A stretch of 47,657 nucleotides of DNA, from contig JANXAM010000019.1 of assembly GCA_025062155.1 (NCBI GenBank), forward strand, positions 1 to 47,657, read 5' to 3'. The DNA comes from Gloeomargarita sp. SKYB120 (lineage in GTDB: Bacteria; Cyanobacteriota; Cyanobacteriia; Gloeomargaritales; Gloeomargaritaceae). A model generated the notes under the pieces. It was not told the origin of the DNA, ran no database searches, and saw nothing but the letters and a program-made list of their open reading frames with translations. The position numbers were made by a program, and so were the translations under genes. Of this stretch, positions 45,398 through 47,657 are shown piece after piece; position 1 is the stretch's first letter, and each line of letters opens with the position of its first letter.

Positions 45398-47657
45398 ATG
45401 ACAACCGCCCAAGCGCGCACTATTCAGACGGATTTAAGCAACGAAATGTCCCGCTCCTATTTGGAGTACGCCATGAGTGTGATTGTGGGGCGGGCGTTGC
45501 CGGATGCGCGCGATGGTCTCAAACCCGTTCACCGGCGAATTTTGTATGCGATGCACGATTTGGGGTTGCAGCCCAACGCCCCCTACAAAAAGTGCGCGCG
45601 CGTGGTGGGGGAAGTGCTCGGGAAATACCATCCCCACGGGGATCAGGCGGTTTACGACGCCCTGGTGCGCATGGCCCAAGACTTTTCCATGCGGGAGCCC
45701 TTGATTGACGGGCATGGCAATTTTGGTTCCGTGGACGACGACCCCCCGGCGGCGATGCGCTACACTGAATGCCGGTTGCGGGCCTTGACACGGGATGTGC
45801 TGCTAGCCGACATCGAAGCCGACACGGTGGATTTTGTCCCCAATTTCGACGGTTCAGAGCAGGAACCCACGGTGTTACCGGCGCGGTTGCCCCAACTGTT
45901 GCTCAACGGGGCGGCGGGAATTGCCGTAGGGATGGCGACCAATATCCCCCCCCACAACCTGGGTGAATTGGTGGACGGTCTGGTGGCGCTGATTCAAAAT
46001 CCCGACTTGAGCGACCTGGATTTGCAGCGCTACATTCCTGGCCCGGATTTCCCCACCGGCGGGCAAATTTTGGGCACCGACGGCATCCAAGAGATGTATC
46101 AAACCGGGCGGGGGTCCATGACCTTGCGGGGGGTGGCACGTGTGGAGACGGTCAGTGCGCCAGGGCGAGCGGAAAAAGACGCTATCATCATCACCCAGTT
46201 GCCGTTCCAGGTGAACAAGGCGGCGTTTATCGAACGGGTGGCCGAACTGGTTAACGAAAAGGTGATCGAAGGCATCAGTGATATCCGGGACGAGAGCGAC
46301 CGGGACGGGATGCGGGTGGTGATTGAACTCAAGCGGGAAGCCCTGCCCCAAGTGGTGCTCAACAATCTCTACAAACAGACGCCCTTGCAGGTGAATTTCG
46401 GGGCTAACATCCTGGCGCTAGTCGACCGGGAGCCGCAATTGTTGAGCCTGAAACAATGCTTGCAGGTCTTTTTGGCCTTTCGAGAAGAAACCATCCAGCG
46501 CCGCACCCGTTATTACCTGCGCAAGGCCCAAGAACGGAATGAAATTGTGCAGGGGTTACTCGTGGCCTTGGGCAACATTGATAACATTATTAGTCTCATC
46601 CGGGAAGCGGAAAATACGGACGTGGCGCGGCAACAATTGATGACGGTTTACGAATTGACCGCCAATCAGGCCAACGCCATTTTGGAGATGCAAATCCGCC
46701 GGTTGACCGCACTCGAAAGTGAAAAAATTCACCAGGAACATGAGGAATTGACCGCGAAAATTGCTGATTTACAAGACATTCTGGCGCGGCGAGAACGGCG
46801 GTTAGAAATCATGATTCAGGAGTTGCAAGAACTCAAAGCCACCTACGCGACGCCCCGCCGGACGGAAATCATTCCCAGTTCGTCTGGTGAATTAGAAGAC
46901 ATTGATTTGATTGCCAACGAACCCTGCATCATTCTGGTCACGCAACAGGGGTATATCAAGCGCATGGCGGTAGATAATTTCAGTCGCCAGAGCCGGGCAA
47001 CGCGGGGCAAAGCCGGCGCTACGATGAAACCGGATGATGCGGTGGCGTTGTTCTGCTCGGCCCATGCGCACGACCACATTCTCTTTTTCAGCGACCGGGG
47101 GATTGTGTACGACTTGCGGGCGTATCAAATTCCGTTGGGTTCGCGCACAGCCCGTGGCGTTCCGTTGGTGCAACTGTTGCCGATTCCCTTGGAAGAAAAA
47201 ATCACTTCTATCCTGCCGGTAAGCACCTTCGGCGAGGATGAATATATTGTCATGCTCACGCGCAGGGGCTATATCAAGAAAACGGTGTTATCGGCCTTTA
47301 GTAACATTCGCGCCAACGGGTTAATTGCCATTAGTTTGGAGGAAGGAGACCACCTGGGGTGGGTGCGCCTGGCGAAAGCCACGGACAGTATCCTGATTGG
47401 GTCGCAACGGGGGATGGCTATCCGGTTTGCGGTGGACCATCAACAGCTCCGACCCTTGGGACGTGCGACGCGGGGCGTGCGGGCAATGGAGTTGCGCGAG
47501 GGCGATCAACTGGTGGGGATGGACATTATCACGCCTAATGACTCGCGGGATGTCCTGGTGGTGACGCGCAACGGCTACGGGAAACGAGTCGCCACGCATG
47601 AGTTCCGTTTGCAAAACCGGGGTGGGATGGGGATTACGTCCACCAAGTTTCGCAAAG
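45398..47657 (+). CDS. gyrA: DNA gyrase subunit A, C-terminus outside the window
   Basis: Cuts and rejoins DNA in type II topoisomerase reactions with GyrB. About 753 codons are present. The N-terminal domain has the active Tyr in [10 protein letters not shown] (Y122), [13 protein letters not shown] with Gln at the position of E. coli Ser83, and [18 protein letters not shown]. The C-terminal DNA-wrapping domain shows repeats ([34 protein letters not shown]) and SRATRGKAG in the place of the GyrA box. A short C-terminal part is cut off. GyrA rather than ParC is chosen because of the box-like repeat start and usual cyanobacterial content. Confidence 0.95.
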   Translation, partial: MTTAQARTIQTDLSNEMSRSYLEYAMSVIVGRALPDARDGLKPVHRRILYAMHDLGLQPNAPYKKCARVVGEVLGKYHPHGDQAVYDALVRMAQDFSMREPLIDGHGNFGSVDDDPPAAMRYTECRLRALTRDVLLADIEADTVDFVPNFDGSEQEPTVLPARLPQLLLNGAAGIAVGMATNIPPHNLGELVDGLVALIQNPDLSDLDLQRYIPGPDFPTGGQILGTDGIQEMYQTGRGSMTLRGVARVETVSAPGRAEKDAIIITQLPFQVNKAAFIERVAELVNEKVIEGISDIRDESDRDGMRVVIELKREALPQVVLNNLYKQTPLQVNFGANILALVDREPQLLSLKQCLQVFLAFREETIQRRTRYYLRKAQERNEIVQGLLVALGNIDNIISLIREAENTDVARQQLMTVYELTANQANAILEMQIRRLTALESEKIHQEHEELTAKIADLQDILARRERRLEIMIQELQELKATYATPRRTEIIPSSSGELEDIDLIANEPCIILVTQQGYIKRMAVDNFSRQSRATRGKAGATMKPDDAVALFCSAHAHDHILFFSDRGIVYDLRAYQIPLGSRTARGVPLVQLLPIPLEEKITSILPVSTFGEDEYIVMLTRRGYIKKTVLSAFSNIRANGLIAISLEEGDHLGWVRLAKATDSILIGSQRGMAIRFAVDHQQLRPLGRATRGVRAMELREGDQLVGMDIITPNDSRDVLVVTRNGYGKRVATHEFRLQNRGGMGITSTKFRK

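Overview
The window is cyanobacterial chromosome. It carries photosystem genes (psbZ, psaC), two NDH-1 subunits (ndhH, ndhA), plant-type phytoene desaturase and phytoene synthase (crtP-crtB), a CCB1-type cytochrome b6f heme-assembly factor, a WD40-fused Ser/Thr kinase and FO synthase subunit 2 (cofH). Gene density is high, base composition is clearly GC-rich, and many neighbouring genes overlap by 1-11 bases, so most are probably translationally coupled. The species cannot be fixed from this stretch alone. Both ends are cut inside genes: ribH on the left and gyrA on the right. No tRNA or rRNA gene was seen.

Layout. 1-0.66 kb: psbZ-ribH (minus). 0.76-6.35 kb (plus): a transketolase/phosphoketolase-like enzyme, then a di-iron desaturase, a MetX-like alpha/beta hydrolase and a type III-like glutamine synthetase. 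6.4-10.8 kb (minus): murD and glyS, then a small exported protein and a 2TM protein. 10.86-13.36 kb: a long untranslated leader with strong nested stems, then mgtE-mgtC for magnesium. 13.5-16.2 kb: ndhH-ndhA-iscA-like. 16.2-18.75 kb: two decayed, less GC-rich stretches on either side of trpF. They hold a wrecked Uma2 gene split by a ~200-bp insertion, a repeated ~50-bp element and small orphan ORFs. 18.75-21.7 kb: an exported Mn-type SOD divergent from psaC, then trpD and hisA downstream of an SbmA/BacA-like ABC transporter. 23.8-28.1 kb (plus): kinase-WD40, cofH and alr. 28.0-30.6 kb (minus): a repeat-rich membrane-anchored protein and a degenerate HAD protein. 30.6-36.4 kb (plus): a glycosyltransferase, an M16 peptidase and sufC-sufD-sufS without sufB. 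36.4-37.5 kb: a Uma2 gene broken by one in-frame stop, then a three-spacer orphan CRISPR array whose upstream region has a recurring 12-bp dyad element. 37.5-40.3 kb (minus): the carotenoid operon crtP-crtB plus a conserved unknown. 40.4-47.7 kb (plus): thrC with a clear promoter, an ABC exporter, a class II glutamine amidotransferase and gyrA, with CCB1 on the minus strand between the last two.

How it fits together. Most of the window is housekeeping and photosynthesis biosynthesis: carotenoids, Fe-S assembly, cofactors, amino acids and cell wall. The signals most worth checking are the mgtE leader, which has two identical 8-nt segments able to compete for the same partner strand; the dyad elements in front of the CRISPR array; the insertion inside the Uma2 pseudogene; two minus-strand genes whose Pro/Ala-rich C-termini are encoded antisense to the conserved 3' end of a neighbour; and the split suf and ndh operons.
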